64,000 nt of DNA from JAITMY01 sp031553765. Lineage in GTDB: Bacteria > Bacteroidota > Bacteroidia > Bacteroidales > UBA932. The stretch's first letter is position 1; the number at the start of each line of letters is the position of its first letter. The stretch covers positions 286,311 to 350,310 of the forward strand of contig JAVBKY010000004.1 of NCBI GenBank assembly GCA_031553765.1. The letters are read 5' to 3'. Below the pieces are notes generated by a model. That model saw only the letters and a program-made list of their open reading frames with translations, searched no databases and had not been told where the DNA came from. Shown here piece after piece: positions 17,110 through 25,260 of the stretch. Both the position numbers and the translations under genes were made by a program.

Positions 17110-18161
17110 TAGTTCTTCAACGAAGCCATATCAATCACAATGCGGTATTTCACATCGTTTCGTTCCAAGCGCTCAAAGGCTTCATTTATCTGCTGAATAT
17201 TGATGAGTTCAATGTCGGCAGTAATGCTGTGCTTGGCGCAGAAGTCAAGCATTTCCTGTGTTTCCCGAATACCGCCGATATTTGAACCCGCCAAACTTTT
17301 ACGACCGTGGACTAAACTGATGGCATACACTTCAAGCGGTTTGATCGGAAGTCCGACCATAATCAACGCCCCGTCCGCTTTCAGCATATGCAGATAGCTG
17401 TTTACATCATGGTTACCCGACACCGTGTCGATAATAATGTCGAACTTGCTTTGCTCGCTCATTTGATGCTCGTCGGTGGATACTACCACCTCATCCGCAC
17501 CTAAAGCCTTTGCATCCGCCACCTTCGATTGAGAAGTGGTAAATGCTACAACATGTGCGCCCATTGCTTTCGCAATTTTTAGGGCAACATGTCCCAATCC
17601 GCCGATGCCGATAATGCCGACCTTTTTTCCGGGGCCTGCACTCCAATGTTTGAGTGGCGAATACACCGTAATACCTGCGCACAGCAGCGGTGCTGTGGCG
17701 GCAAGGTTTACCCCATCCGGCACGTGCAGTACATAGTTTTCGCCCACCACAAGGCTTTCGGAAAAACCGCCATAGGTACGTCCACCCAGAGCAGGGTCGG
17801 CAGAATCGAATACGACTTGGAAGCCTTCTTCGCAGAACTGTTCTTCCCCTTCATGGCAATGGTCGCAATGGCCACAGCTATCGGTAATACATCCTACAGC
17901 TACGAAGTCGCCTGCTTTAAATTTGGTTACACCTTCGCCAATAGCAGTTACTTTTCCAACTATTTCATGGCCGGGAACCACGGGATAATGCGAAAATCCG
18001 TGTTCGTTTTTTATTGCCACCAAATCCGAATGACAAATACCGCAGTACAGAGTTTCAATCTCAATATCGTGTCCCGTGAGACCTCTGCGCGGGATAGTCA
18101 TCAATTTCAAAGGCTCTGTGGCAGCCTCGGTGCCATATGCTTTTATATTTTTCGTTTTCAT
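17106..18161 (-). CDS. Zinc-dependent NAD(P) alcohol dehydrogenase (CAD/YahK-like)
   Basis: A 351-residue medium-chain dehydrogenase that interconverts alcohols and aldehydes. The catalytic zinc ligands are in YCGICHSD and GHE (PVVPGHEIVG), and the structural zinc cysteines lie in SCGHCDHCHEGEEQFC (about residues 95-110). The nucleotide-binding motif is GIIGIGGLGHVALKIAKAMG. The pattern 'YCGICHSDL' with the four-cysteine loop is that of the cinnamyl-alcohol-dehydrogenase group, which usually prefers NADPH and aldehyde reduction. It lies 6 bases after the SMR transporter gene on the same strand, so the pair is likely one operon, controlled by the promoter and operator at 18521-18565. Confidence 0.93.
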   Translation of the reverse strand: MKTKNIKAYGTEAATEPLKLMTIPRRGLTGHDIEIETLYCGICHSDLVAIKNEHGFSHYPVVPGHEIVGKVTAIGEGVTKFKAGDFVAVGCITDSCGHCDHCHEGEEQFCEEGFQVVFDSADPALGGRTYGGFSESLVVGENYVLHVPDGVNLAATAPLLCAGITVYSPLKHWSAGPGKKVGIIGIGGLGHVALKIAKAMGAHVVAFTTSQSKVADAKALGADEVVVSTDEHQMSEQSKFDIIIDTVSGNHDVNSYLHMLKADGALIMVGLPIKPLEVYAISLVHGRKSLAGSNIGGIRETQEMLDFCAKHSITADIELINIQQINEAFERLERNDVKYRIVIDMASLKNY

Positions 18162-18167
18162 AATATT

Positions 18168-18497
18168 TTAATGTATTGTTGTTTTTGAAAAGAAATTGAT
18201 AATGAATACGCCACCGACAATCAATGTGATACCAATGATGGCAGGAATATCAATTGCTTGTTTAAACACGAACACGGGAACCAAAGTAGTTAGGACAATA
18301 CCCGCCCCACCCCAAATGGCATAAGCGGTACCAAGCGGAATGGTTTTCAGTGAAAGGGAGAGGAAATAAAAACAGACGAGATAGGCTACAGCTACTACAA
18401 GGGTAGGCAGTAGTTTTGAAAATCCGTTGGATGCTTTTATAAAACTTGAACCTGCAACTTCAAACAGGATGGCTAAACCTAAATACACGTAATGCAT
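18168..18497 (-). CDS. Small multidrug resistance (SMR) family transporter
   Basis: A 109-residue inner-membrane protein with four hydrophobic helices, the standard size of the EmrE/QacE/SugE family. Glu13 in LAILFEVAGSSFIKAS corresponds to the essential proton- and substrate-binding glutamate. Further family features are YLVCFYFLSLSLKTIPLGTAYAIWGGAGIV and the last helix IIGITLIVGGVFIINFFS. Such dimers export cationic compounds or guanidinium with proton exchange. The SLKTIPLGTAYAIWGG stretch is the EmrE type. It begins a probable operon with the alcohol dehydrogenase gene. Confidence 0.94.
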   Translation of the reverse strand: MHYVYLGLAILFEVAGSSFIKASNGFSKLLPTLVVAVAYLVCFYFLSLSLKTIPLGTAYAIWGGAGIVLTTLVPVFVFKQAIDIPAIIGITLIVGGVFIINFFSKTTIH

Positions 18498-18520
18498 GCT
18501 TTACCTTTTTTAATTTGATG

Positions 18521-18565
18521 CAAAGGTAAAGCGCAATTAAACGAGCAAATTTGACAAAAGTCAAA
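18521..18565 (-). promoter_or_regulatory. Promoter with FNR-like operator upstream of the SMR/ADH pair
   Basis: On the minus strand TACCTTTG (18528 to 18521) matches the TAnnTTTG -7 box, 23 bases before the SMR start. A TTTG lies 17 bases upstream of it, shorter than usual. Upstream again, TTTGAC-AAAA-GTCAAA (18550-18565) is a perfect palindrome of the FNR-type TTGA-N6-TCAA form. Its centre is about 41 bases above the likely transcription start, the usual place for a class II activator site. It directly follows the Crp/Fnr gene, the obvious candidate to bind it. Confidence 0.65.
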
Positions 18566-18568
18566 AAA

Positions 18569-19141
18569 TCATTTCTTTCTTACACGGCTTAAGGTTTCGG
18601 GAGAAATACCTAAGTAGGAAGCGATATAACCTAGGGGGACCCGCTTGATTATTTCAGGTTCATACTTGATGAGATCTTTGTAGCGGTCTTCGGCAGATTT
18701 GGTTTGAAAGGCGTAATTCCGTTCTATCAACATGTCGCAGTATTCCTCAATGAGCTTCCTGCCAACAGTATTTACTTCTTTATATTTTTGATACAACTCT
18801 TCCAACTCTTTACCCGGAATATATTGAAATATACAATCTTCCAAACATTGAATAGTCTCACGAGATGGCTTGGTACTAAAAGCCGAAGGACTGGCGGAAA
18901 AAGGCAAGCCTTCATACCCAAACCATATCGTAATTTCCTGCTCTTCCTTTTTATAGAAAGAGCGTATTAATCCTTTTTCAATAACAAAAACACTCGTAAC
19001 AACCTGCCCTTCCTTGATGATGTAACTACCTTTCTTTTTAGAAATGGTTTGAGCCTTCGAATCGAGTTCCTTTGCTATCTCATCGGGGATGTAGCCGTAC
19101 TGTTTGAGTTTGTTGACGAAAAGGGTTGTATTCTGTTTCAA
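18569..19141 (-). CDS. Crp/Fnr-family transcriptional regulator
   Basis: A 190-residue regulator with an N-terminal cyclic-nucleotide-binding-like barrel (about residues 15-125, including YIIKEGQVVTSVFVIEKGLIRSFY) and a C-terminal winged helix. The recognition helix ISPETLSRVRKK has the E-x-x-S-R arrangement of FNR that reads TTGA half-sites. It has no N-terminal cysteine cluster, so it is not an iron-sulfur oxygen sensor; the ligand is unknown. The protein ends right after the recognition helix, as do many Bacteroidota members. It lies five bases after the antiporter gene and just before the operator at 18550-18565. Confidence 0.92.
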   Translation of the reverse strand: MKQNTTLFVNKLKQYGYIPDEIAKELDSKAQTISKKKGSYIIKEGQVVTSVFVIEKGLIRSFYKKEEQEITIWFGYEGLPFSASPSAFSTKPSRETIQCLEDCIFQYIPGKELEELYQKYKEVNTVGRKLIEEYCDMLIERNYAFQTKSAEDRYKDLIKYEPEIIKRVPLGYIASYLGISPETLSRVRKK

Positions 19142-19146
19142 GGCCT

Positions 19147-20652
19147 TTACGATATTAAATCTATCTGCTCCCTTGCCTCCAACTTATCCAACGCATTCGC
19201 CATGCTTGTAGCATCCTCAGCTACCACAAGTAACTTATCGTGCGCCTCAAGAATGGTAGAACCGTAAGGCGTAATATATTTGCTTCCTCGAATAATAAGC
19301 GATATCACTGCCTTCTTTGGAAATCCTAATTCCACCAAGGAAGTACCTACGGCACTTGACCCCTTTGGCAGCACCACCTGAGCAAACTTCGACTTCACAT
19401 CCTCATGGTCGCCAACTTCAATATCAATGGAGATATTTCGTGTTTTCCTGAACGGCTGCGACACGCCGAATAATTTCGCCACACGCGACAACGTAGTACC
19501 CTGTATCAACACTGAAGTTGCCGAGATAAAGAAAACGATGTTGAACATCATATCAGCTTTATCCAACCCCGCCACCAGCGGATAGGTGGCAAATACAATA
19601 GGAACGGCGCCCTTAAGCCCCACCCACGATATAAACAGCTGGCGGTTAAACGGCATCTTAAGTGGCAACAGGCTGATAAATACGCTCAGCGGACGTGCCA
19701 CAAACATAAGAAATGCCGAGATTGCCAACCCAATGCCGATAATAGGCACAATTTTGCTGGGAAATACCAGCAAGCCTAATACTATGAAAATGGTGATTTG
19801 CATGATCCACGCAAGCCCATCGAAAATTTTTGCAATGGTTTTTTTGTGAATCAACTTTTGGTTACCTAAATAAAGCGCGCATACGTACACCGCCAAGAAT
19901 CCGTTGCCCTTTACCATGCCCGTTGCCGAATAGGTAAAAAACATGAGCGCTATGACCAGCACAGCATACAATGCATCGTACTCCAAGCGAATGCGGTTGA
20001 TAATGCGCTTACTCACCCATCCCATAGCTAAACCCATTGCCACACCCACCACCATTTGCACTACAAACATAGGGACTTCAGCCCACAGGCTTTCGCCGGG
20101 ATTCATTGCCATGTTCAAAAATGTAATGGTAAGTAAGTATGCCATAGGATCGTTGCTTCCACTCTCAAACTCCAACATGGGACGCAACCCGCCACGCAAC
20201 CCCATGTTGCGTGAGCGCAGCACAGCAAATACCGCTGCTGCATCAGTCGACGACACTATGGAGCCCAGCAGCATGCCCTCCACAAAGGTAAATCCGGGGA
20301 CAATAAGCCATACAAATGTTCCCAAGAATATAGCAGTAAAGAGTACCCCAAAAACCGAAAGCAACGCACCCGCTTTTATCACAGGACGTACCTCCTTAAA
20401 GTTGGTATCGAAACCGCCGAAAAATAGAATAAAGTTAAGCGCGATAACGCCAATAAACTGGGCTATTTGAGCGTTATCAAACTCTATACCCCCTATGCCC
20501 TCGCTGCCTGCCAACATGCCTATTACCATAAAGAAAAATAGTGTGGGGACACCCACGCGGTAGGACGTCTTGCTGGCAATCACGCTCAAAAATAATAGTA
20601 CGGCTATTATCAGCAGTACGCTATCGGAAAGGGTGAAGGAAAAGTTTAGCAT
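19147..20652 (-). CDS. Cation/proton antiporter with RCK_C domain (NhaP2/CvrA-like)
   Basis: A 501-residue CPA1-type exchanger. Residues about 5-390 hold 12 or 13 hydrophobic segments, with the conserved SIVSSTDAAAVFAVLRS block (acidic transport site) and EFESGSNDPMAYLLT. The C-terminus (about 400-490) is a TrkA_C/RCK_C ligand-binding domain (KFAQVVLPKGSSAVGTSLVELGFPKKAVISLIIR-like pattern). It should export potassium or sodium in exchange for protons. The start at 20652 is chosen because the frame upstream runs into a dispersed repeat. The Crp/Fnr gene follows after five bases, so the two are probably co-transcribed. Confidence 0.92.
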   Translation of the reverse strand: MLNFSFTLSDSVLLIIAVLLFLSVIASKTSYRVGVPTLFFFMVIGMLAGSEGIGGIEFDNAQIAQFIGVIALNFILFFGGFDTNFKEVRPVIKAGALLSVFGVLFTAIFLGTFVWLIVPGFTFVEGMLLGSIVSSTDAAAVFAVLRSRNMGLRGGLRPMLEFESGSNDPMAYLLTITFLNMAMNPGESLWAEVPMFVVQMVVGVAMGLAMGWVSKRIINRIRLEYDALYAVLVIALMFFTYSATGMVKGNGFLAVYVCALYLGNQKLIHKKTIAKIFDGLAWIMQITIFIVLGLLVFPSKIVPIIGIGLAISAFLMFVARPLSVFISLLPLKMPFNRQLFISWVGLKGAVPIVFATYPLVAGLDKADMMFNIVFFISATSVLIQGTTLSRVAKLFGVSQPFRKTRNISIDIEVGDHEDVKSKFAQVVLPKGSSAVGTSLVELGFPKKAVISLIIRGSKYITPYGSTILEAHDKLLVVAEDATSMANALDKLEAREQIDLIS

Positions 20653-20675
20653 TAGAGTATATATTATTTTTTCAT

Positions 20676-20758
20676 GAGATTGCTTCGGTCTCGTTCCTCT
20701 TCCTCGCAATGACGCTCCGAGGCCACGTCATTGCGAGGAAGAACGACGAAGCAATCTC
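20676..20758. repeat. Inverted pair of CGTCATTGCGAGG-family repeats
   Basis: The reverse copy (20676-20714, starting GAGATTGCTTCGG and ending CTCGCAATGACG) faces a forward copy (20726-20758, CGTCATTGCGAGGAAGAACG and then GAAGCAATCTC). They are separated by 11 bases, so the pair could form a stem of about 33 base pairs. The arrangement is that of the element at 5484-5604. Confidence 0.85.
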
Positions 20759-20766
20759 TTATAATG

Positions 20767-20826
20767 ATACAACAAAAAACAGCGAGAAGCATGGCACTTT
20801 GCACAAGTGACATTACCTTCTCGCTG
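20767..20826 (-). terminator. Terminator of rny
   Basis: CAGCGAGAAG (20780-20789) and CTTCTCGCTG (20817-20826) form a perfect 10-base-pair stem enclosing a smaller CACTT/AAGTG stem. On the minus strand it is followed by TTTTTTGTTGT. It lies about 30 bases past the rny stop codon. Confidence 0.8.
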
Positions 20827-20854
20827 CGTAACACGGATGCACTTAAAAGTGCTA

Positions 20855-22396
20855 CTATTTTGCGTAGTTAACCGCTCTGGTTTCGCGAATTACAGTAATC
20901 TTCACTTGGCCGGGATAAGTCATCTCATCCTGAATTTTCTTGGCCACCTCCATTGAGATTGTTTCCGCCTCCTGATCGCTCACCTTATCGCTACCCACAA
21001 TTACGCGCAGCTCACGACCGGCTTGAATAGCGTAGGTTTTCACCACACCGGGGTATGACAACGCAAGGTCTTCCAAGTCCTTCAAGCGCTTTAGGTATGA
21101 GTCCACCACCTCGCGACGAGCACCGGGGCGGGCACCTGAAATAGCGTCACACACCTGCACAATGGGAGCAATCAGCGAAGTCATTTCAACTTCCTCGTGG
21201 TGCGCGCCAATGGCATTGCAAATTTCGGGTCTTTCCTTGTACTTTTCAGCCAAGCGCATACCAAGTATAGCGTGCGGCAATTCAGGGTCTTCGGTTGAAA
21301 CCTTACCTATATCGTGCAGCAGTCCGGCGCGTTTAGCAAGCTTAGCGTTCAAACCAAGTTCCGTGGCCATAATAGAGCTGAGGTTAGCCACCTCGCGCGC
21401 GTGCTGCAGCAGATTTTGTCCGTATGACGAACGGTAGCGCATGCTGCCTATCAGCCTTATTAGTTCGGGATGTAAACCGTGTACACCCATGTCGATGGTG
21501 GTGCGCTTACCCGTTTCAATAATTTCTTCCTCTACCTGCGCAGTAACCTTTGCTACTACCTCCTCAATACGAGCTGGGTGAATACGCCCGTCGGTTACCA
21601 ACTGGTGCAATGACAAGCGAGCTATTTCACGACGTACGGGGTCAAAGCCCGAAATAAGAATGGATTCAGGGGTGTCATCCACCACAATCTCCATACCTGT
21701 AGCAGCTTCAAGGGCACGAATATTACGACCCTCGCGACCAATAATACGACCCTTTACCTCATCACTTTCAATGTGAAAAACGGTTACCGAGTTTTCAATA
21801 GCGGCCTCCGTGGCTACACGCTGAATAGTTTGAAGTACAATGCGCTTAGCTTCCTTACCGGCGGTCATTTTAGCCTCATCTACCGTTTCGTTAATGTAGG
21901 ACATGGCCTGCGTTCTGGCCTCGGCCTTCATGTTCTCCATCAACGTATTCTTGGCATCCTCGGCAGACATGTTCGCAATCGTCTCCAATTTCTCAATATG
22001 CTGACGGCGAACCTTATCCAACTCTTCCATTCGCGACTTAGTCGCCTCCATCTGCTGGTTTAGGCTTTCACGTTGGTTATCAAGGTCGGTCTTTTTGCGA
22101 GAAACTTCTTCAATACGCTGGTTGAGTGCAGTCTCCTTTTGTTGTATACGGCTTTCAGCCTGCACCACCTTGCTGTTGCGCTCGTTGATATTGCGCTCAT
22201 GCTCCAACTTCAACTCCTGAAACTTCTCCTTCGCCTGTAGCATCTTCTCCTTCTTAATGAGTTCGGCCTCTTGCTCAGCCTCCTTCACTATTCTACTACG
22301 TTTTTTCTTTGTGGCGGTATTCAGCAAAAAGTAGGACACCAGAGCTCCTGCTCCGACTGCACCCACAAATGTAATAATTGTAACTGTAACAGACAT
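20855..22396 (-). CDS. rny: Ribonuclease Y
   Basis: RNase Y is a membrane-anchored endoribonuclease that starts mRNA decay. The 513-residue protein has an N-terminal membrane helix (VTIITFVGAVGAGALVSYFLL), a long coiled coil rich in Glu, Lys and Gln (about 25-200), a KH RNA-binding domain with IGREGRNIRALEAATGMEIV (about 215-270) and an HD domain with the catalytic pair in GLLHDIGKV plus IGAHHEE. It is preceded on the same strand by the 6S-like RNA and zapA, an arrangement I associate with Bacteroidota. It ends in a strong terminator. Confidence 0.97.
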   Translation of the reverse strand: MSVTVTIITFVGAVGAGALVSYFLLNTATKKKRSRIVKEAEQEAELIKKEKMLQAKEKFQELKLEHERNINERNSKVVQAESRIQQKETALNQRIEEVSRKKTDLDNQRESLNQQMEATKSRMEELDKVRRQHIEKLETIANMSAEDAKNTLMENMKAEARTQAMSYINETVDEAKMTAGKEAKRIVLQTIQRVATEAAIENSVTVFHIESDEVKGRIIGREGRNIRALEAATGMEIVVDDTPESILISGFDPVRREIARLSLHQLVTDGRIHPARIEEVVAKVTAQVEEEIIETGKRTTIDMGVHGLHPELIRLIGSMRYRSSYGQNLLQHAREVANLSSIMATELGLNAKLAKRAGLLHDIGKVSTEDPELPHAILGMRLAEKYKERPEICNAIGAHHEEVEMTSLIAPIVQVCDAISGARPGARREVVDSYLKRLKDLEDLALSYPGVVKTYAIQAGRELRVIVGSDKVSDQEAETISMEVAKKIQDEMTYPGQVKITVIRETRAVNYAK

Positions 22397-22446
22397 TTAT
22401 GTATATATTTGAATTAGTAAATTGTTTGATTTTTACGTAAAAAAAA

Positions 22447-22632
22447 CACAAGCCTTCAATAAAAGGTTTGACGAAAACCCAAAATGTTAATGTATGAAGC
22501 TACTGATAAGGTCGAACGTCCACCGCGCCGTAAAGGCGACCACAAGGGTTGAGGCCTGTTCTTGGGTTATCTAAGTTTTTGCTTCAATTAGTTATAAATG
22601 TTAGTTTTCGCAACGTGTTTTGAAAGCTTGTG
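22447..22632 (-). ncRNA. ssrS: 6S-like RNA (6S-Flavo type)
   Basis: The 186-base region has no reading frame and folds as one long rod: the ends CACAAGC (22447-22453) and GCTTGTG (22626-22632) pair. Further in, GACGAAAAC pairs with GTTTTCGC, and GATAA with GAAC pair with GTTC and TTATC. The unpaired stretches in between give the interrupted hairpin typical of 6S RNA. On the minus strand the 3' end is followed by TTTTTTTT. The position between zapA and rny matches what is known of the 6S-Flavo family, and zapA also neighbours 6S in Proteobacteria. It should bind housekeeping RNA polymerase. The strand is chosen from zapA and the U-tract. Confidence 0.8.
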
Positions 22633-22677
22633 CGATAATAATGCTATGTAAAGAACGTTACGCGTGTATCGTCGCGT

Positions 22678-22977
22678 TTATTTTTCTACCACGTAATCGA
22701 GGTATTCCGACAGCTTCTTCTCAAGGTCGCGCATACCACCCATGGCCACCTCTAAATCCTGGTTTGCTTCACTCTCCACCACTTTCAACGCAAAGTACAT
22801 ACAAGCCATCGATAGCCAATCCTGCACATCCTTTTCACCGTGGCGCTGCTTGTAACCCAGCACCTTTTCGTTAATAAGCTTCACTGCTTTACGCATCTTT
22901 TCCTCATCATTCCTATCCACCTTTAGCGGATAGTAGCGCTCAGCAATGTTGACCCGTATAGAGAGTTTTTCTTCCAT
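22678..22977 (-). CDS. zapA: Cell division protein ZapA
   Basis: ZapA stabilises FtsZ protofilaments at the division site. The 99-residue protein matches the family from its start (KLSIRVNIAERYYPLKVDRNDEEKMRKAVKLINEKV) through its C-terminal coiled coil (KVVESEANQDLEVAMGGMRDLEKKL). It has the usual length. The upstream zapB-like gene ends 14 bases before it, and the 6S-like RNA follows 45 bases after it, so the three are probably one transcription unit driven by the promoter at 23331-23361. Confidence 0.92.
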   Translation of the reverse strand: MEEKLSIRVNIAERYYPLKVDRNDEEKMRKAVKLINEKVLGYKQRHGEKDVQDWLSMACMYFALKVVESEANQDLEVAMGGMRDLEKKLSEYLDYVVEK

Positions 22978-22991
22978 TAAAAATGCTGCTT

Positions 22992-23285
22992 TTACTTACT
23001 TAAAAGCGTGATACACTTGTCAATCTCTCGCACAATCTTGCCAATTTTTTCTTTTGCTTCTTCCGAGCCCCCGTTGGCAGCCGTAAAAGCCTGAGTAACC
23101 AGCAAACTCTTGTTTTTTCCTTCCAACTCCACCATCTTTTTATCCTGTTCGCAACGTTGTGATTCAAGGTGCGCTCTATCATCTTGCGCCTTATCACGCT
23201 CTACGCGAGCCTTTTCGAACAGCGAAACCAGCTGCTCGAACTTATCGCCCAATCCGCGTAAAACATCATTAACCTCAACGCTCAT
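22992..23285 (-). CDS. Small coiled-coil protein upstream of zapA (ZapB-like)
   Basis: A 97-residue soluble protein, predicted to be almost entirely helical, with heptad-like spacing (GDKFEQLVSLFEKARVERDKAQ and VELEGKNKSLLV). It has no signal peptide. Its position immediately before zapA and its length and coiled-coil nature fit a divisome accessory protein such as ZapB, but coiled coils match each other by composition, so this is inference. A two-box promoter lies 46-76 bases upstream. Confidence 0.7.
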   Translation of the reverse strand: MSVEVNDVLRGLGDKFEQLVSLFEKARVERDKAQDDRAHLESQRCEQDKKMVELEGKNKSLLVTQAFTAANGGSEEAKEKIGKIVREIDKCITLLSK

Positions 23286-23330
23286 TACTTAGAATGCGTA
23301 AAATATGGTGAACTTAGAATCCTAGTTTTA

Positions 23331-23361
23331 CAAAGATAGTTCAAATTGAGCCAACTTCAAC
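23331..23361 (-). promoter_or_regulatory. Bacteroidota-type promoter of the zapB-like/zapA/6S unit
   Basis: On the minus strand GTTG (23361-23358) is followed after 19 bases by TATCTTTG (23338-23331). Both boxes and the spacing fit the -33/-7 consensus. The start site should fall near 23325, about 40 bases before the gene. Confidence 0.75.
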
Positions 23362-23425
23362 CGATACTTCATTCTTTTTTTTGCAAAACAATATTAATAA
23401 GGGAAATAAACGGAGGAAAATTGGT

Positions 23426-23433
23426 TATTTTTG
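23426..23433 (+). promoter_or_regulatory. -7 promoter element for the M23 peptidase gene
   Basis: TATTTTTG matches TAnnTTTG. It overlaps the TTG at 23431, which excludes that codon as the start and supports ATG 23485. No convincing -33 box is seen. Confidence 0.5.
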
Positions 23434-23484
23434 TTCTGTCAATCGGATAAAAGAACAAAGACAAAAAAGATAAAAGACAGACCA

Positions 23485-25248
23485 ATGCTTTCGCACTCCA
23501 AACTCACACTCATTCTCCATTCTCCATTATCAATTGTCAATTGTTCATTGTCAATTGTCTTTTTTCTAATCTACTTTTCGTTTTCGCAAAAGGTCAGCGC
23601 CCAACCCACCCCCTACTACACTCCTCCCATGAAGTTGCCCATGGCAATATCGGGCAACTTTGCCGAACTACGTGGTGGTCACCTACATTCAGGAGTAGAT
23701 TTTCGCACAGAAGGTAAGGAGGGGGAGCCTGTATACGCCGTAGCCGATGGGTACATAGGCCGCATTGTTATCCGCCCCGACGGATATGGTAAAGCGCTGT
23801 ACCTATGGCATACCAACAACACCATGTCGGTGTACGCGCACCTGCGCACCTTCACCCCTGAAGTTACGGAGTGGGCAAAAAAACAACAGTATAAGCGTGA
23901 ATCATTTTATCTTGACACCGAACTTGAGGCTGGCACTTTTTCTGTAAAGCAGGGCGACTTGATTGGCTACTCGGGCAATAGCGGACGCTCTTTCGGCCCG
24001 CACCTGCACTTCGAAATTCGCGACCGCAACCAGTGGACGCTCAACTTTATTCAGGACGGCACATACAAAATTCCCGACAACACCCTACCCACTGCCTACC
24101 AGCTGGTTGCCTACCGTTTTGACACCGTGCAGGGAATGGCCATGCCTAAGGAGGATAATACGTACTCGCTTATTGTCGCTCAAAAAGGGATGCTCCGTTT
24201 GGGAAAGGATACTATCAACATACCCACGCCTGCCTACTTTGGCCTTAACATGCGCGACCAGATGGACGGATCAAAAAACATTTACGGCGTGAGCCGCTGC
24301 GAGATGCGCCTCAACGATTCGCTTATTTTTTCGTACAACATGGACAAGTTTAGCTTTGACGAAACGCGCTACGTGAATGCCATGACAGACTTTAATAAAT
24401 CCGCCAGCAAGTTTGTGAGGCTGTATGTAGCACCCGGCAATAAGCTAAGTATTTATCGTGCCGTAAAAAATCAGGGAATTATTTCCCTTAATAGAAATGA
24501 GGTGGCTAAGGTAAATATTATCCTAACCGATGACGCGGGAAATACATCACAACTCAACTTTTGGACAAAGGGTACGGATAAGCTGTCGTCGTCAAAAACG
24601 CAGCTGCTGAAAGGGCAAAATATTGCGAATTGGAATAAGAGCAACACCTACGAGGTTGCCGGGGGCAAGTTCACCCTACCCTCGGGAGCGCTGTACGAAC
24701 CAAGCGTATTTGAACTACAAACTTTAGGCCCTGCCTACGGTAGCGCATCACCCGTATTTTTGGTAAAGCAACCTGCTACACCGCCACATCGCGCGGTAAG
24801 CGTAAGCATTAAGGCCAGCATACCCGAAGATTTGCGCAGCAAGGCAACCATAGTTTGCATGGATAAAAAAGGACAAAAGGACGCGCTAAATACAACGTAT
24901 CAAATGCCCTACTTCACCGCCAACACGCGCAGCTGGGGTTACTTTTTTGTAGAACTTGATACAATAGCGCCTCAAATTACGCCTGTAAATTTTGTGCCGG
25001 GGTCACGTCTTGGCGCCAATCAAAAACGCATTACGTTTAAGGTGAAGGATAGCCTTAGCGGATTAAAATCGTACGCCGGGCACATTGACGGTGAATGGGC
25101 GCTATTTGAGTACAATGTGATGAACGACCAAATGACCTACGAGGTTGACCCCACGCGGGTAAAAACAGGAACGCAGCACACGGTTACCTTCACCGCCACC
25201 GATGGCGTGGGGAATAAAGAGGTGTTTTTGTGCGAGCTGTTTTTTTAA
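23485..25248 (+). CDS. Secreted M23-family metallopeptidase
   Basis: A 587-residue exported protein with a LytM-type peptidase domain at about residues 50-200. The zinc ligands are visible as GGHLHSGVDF (H-x3-D) and GPHLHFEI (H-x-H), so the site is complete. Such enzymes cut peptidoglycan cross-bridges or stems. The remaining 380 residues are beta-rich with no family I recognise; near the C-terminus they look like an Ig-like fold (VKDSLSGLKSYAGHIDGEWALFEYN). The signal peptide is preceded by, and partly encoded by, a 7-base tandem repeat (23512-23557). The start at 23485 is the first ATG after the promoter element. Confidence 0.88.
   Translation: MLSHSKLTLILHSPLSIVNCSLSIVFFLIYFSFSQKVSAQPTPYYTPPMKLPMAISGNFAELRGGHLHSGVDFRTEGKEGEPVYAVADGYIGRIVIRPDGYGKALYLWHTNNTMSVYAHLRTFTPEVTEWAKKQQYKRESFYLDTELEAGTFSVKQGDLIGYSGNSGRSFGPHLHFEIRDRNQWTLNFIQDGTYKIPDNTLPTAYQLVAYRFDTVQGMAMPKEDNTYSLIVAQKGMLRLGKDTINIPTPAYFGLNMRDQMDGSKNIYGVSRCEMRLNDSLIFSYNMDKFSFDETRYVNAMTDFNKSASKFVRLYVAPGNKLSIYRAVKNQGIISLNRNEVAKVNIILTDDAGNTSQLNFWTKGTDKLSSSKTQLLKGQNIANWNKSNTYEVAGGKFTLPSGALYEPSVFELQTLGPAYGSASPVFLVKQPATPPHRAVSVSIKASIPEDLRSKATIVCMDKKGQKDALNTTYQMPYFTANTRSWGYFFVELDTIAPQITPVNFVPGSRLGANQKRITFKVKDSLSGLKSYAGHIDGEWALFEYNVMNDQMTYEVDPTRVKTGTQHTVTFTATDGVGNKEVFLCELFF
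23512..23557 (+). repeat. Heptanucleotide tandem repeats inside a signal peptide
   Basis: ATTCTCC occurs twice in tandem (23512-23525). TCAATTG occurs four times in tandem (23530-23557), with the third unit reading TTCATTG. Both arrays lie within the first 25 codons of the M23 peptidase gene. Since seven is not a multiple of three, gain or loss of a unit would shift the frame. Confidence 0.8.
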
Positions 25249-25260
25249 CTTCGCTCCATC

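Noticed and set aside
20653..20709. 19-residue N-terminal extension of the antiporter
   Set aside because: It overlaps the inverted repeat element and precedes a natural membrane start at 20652.
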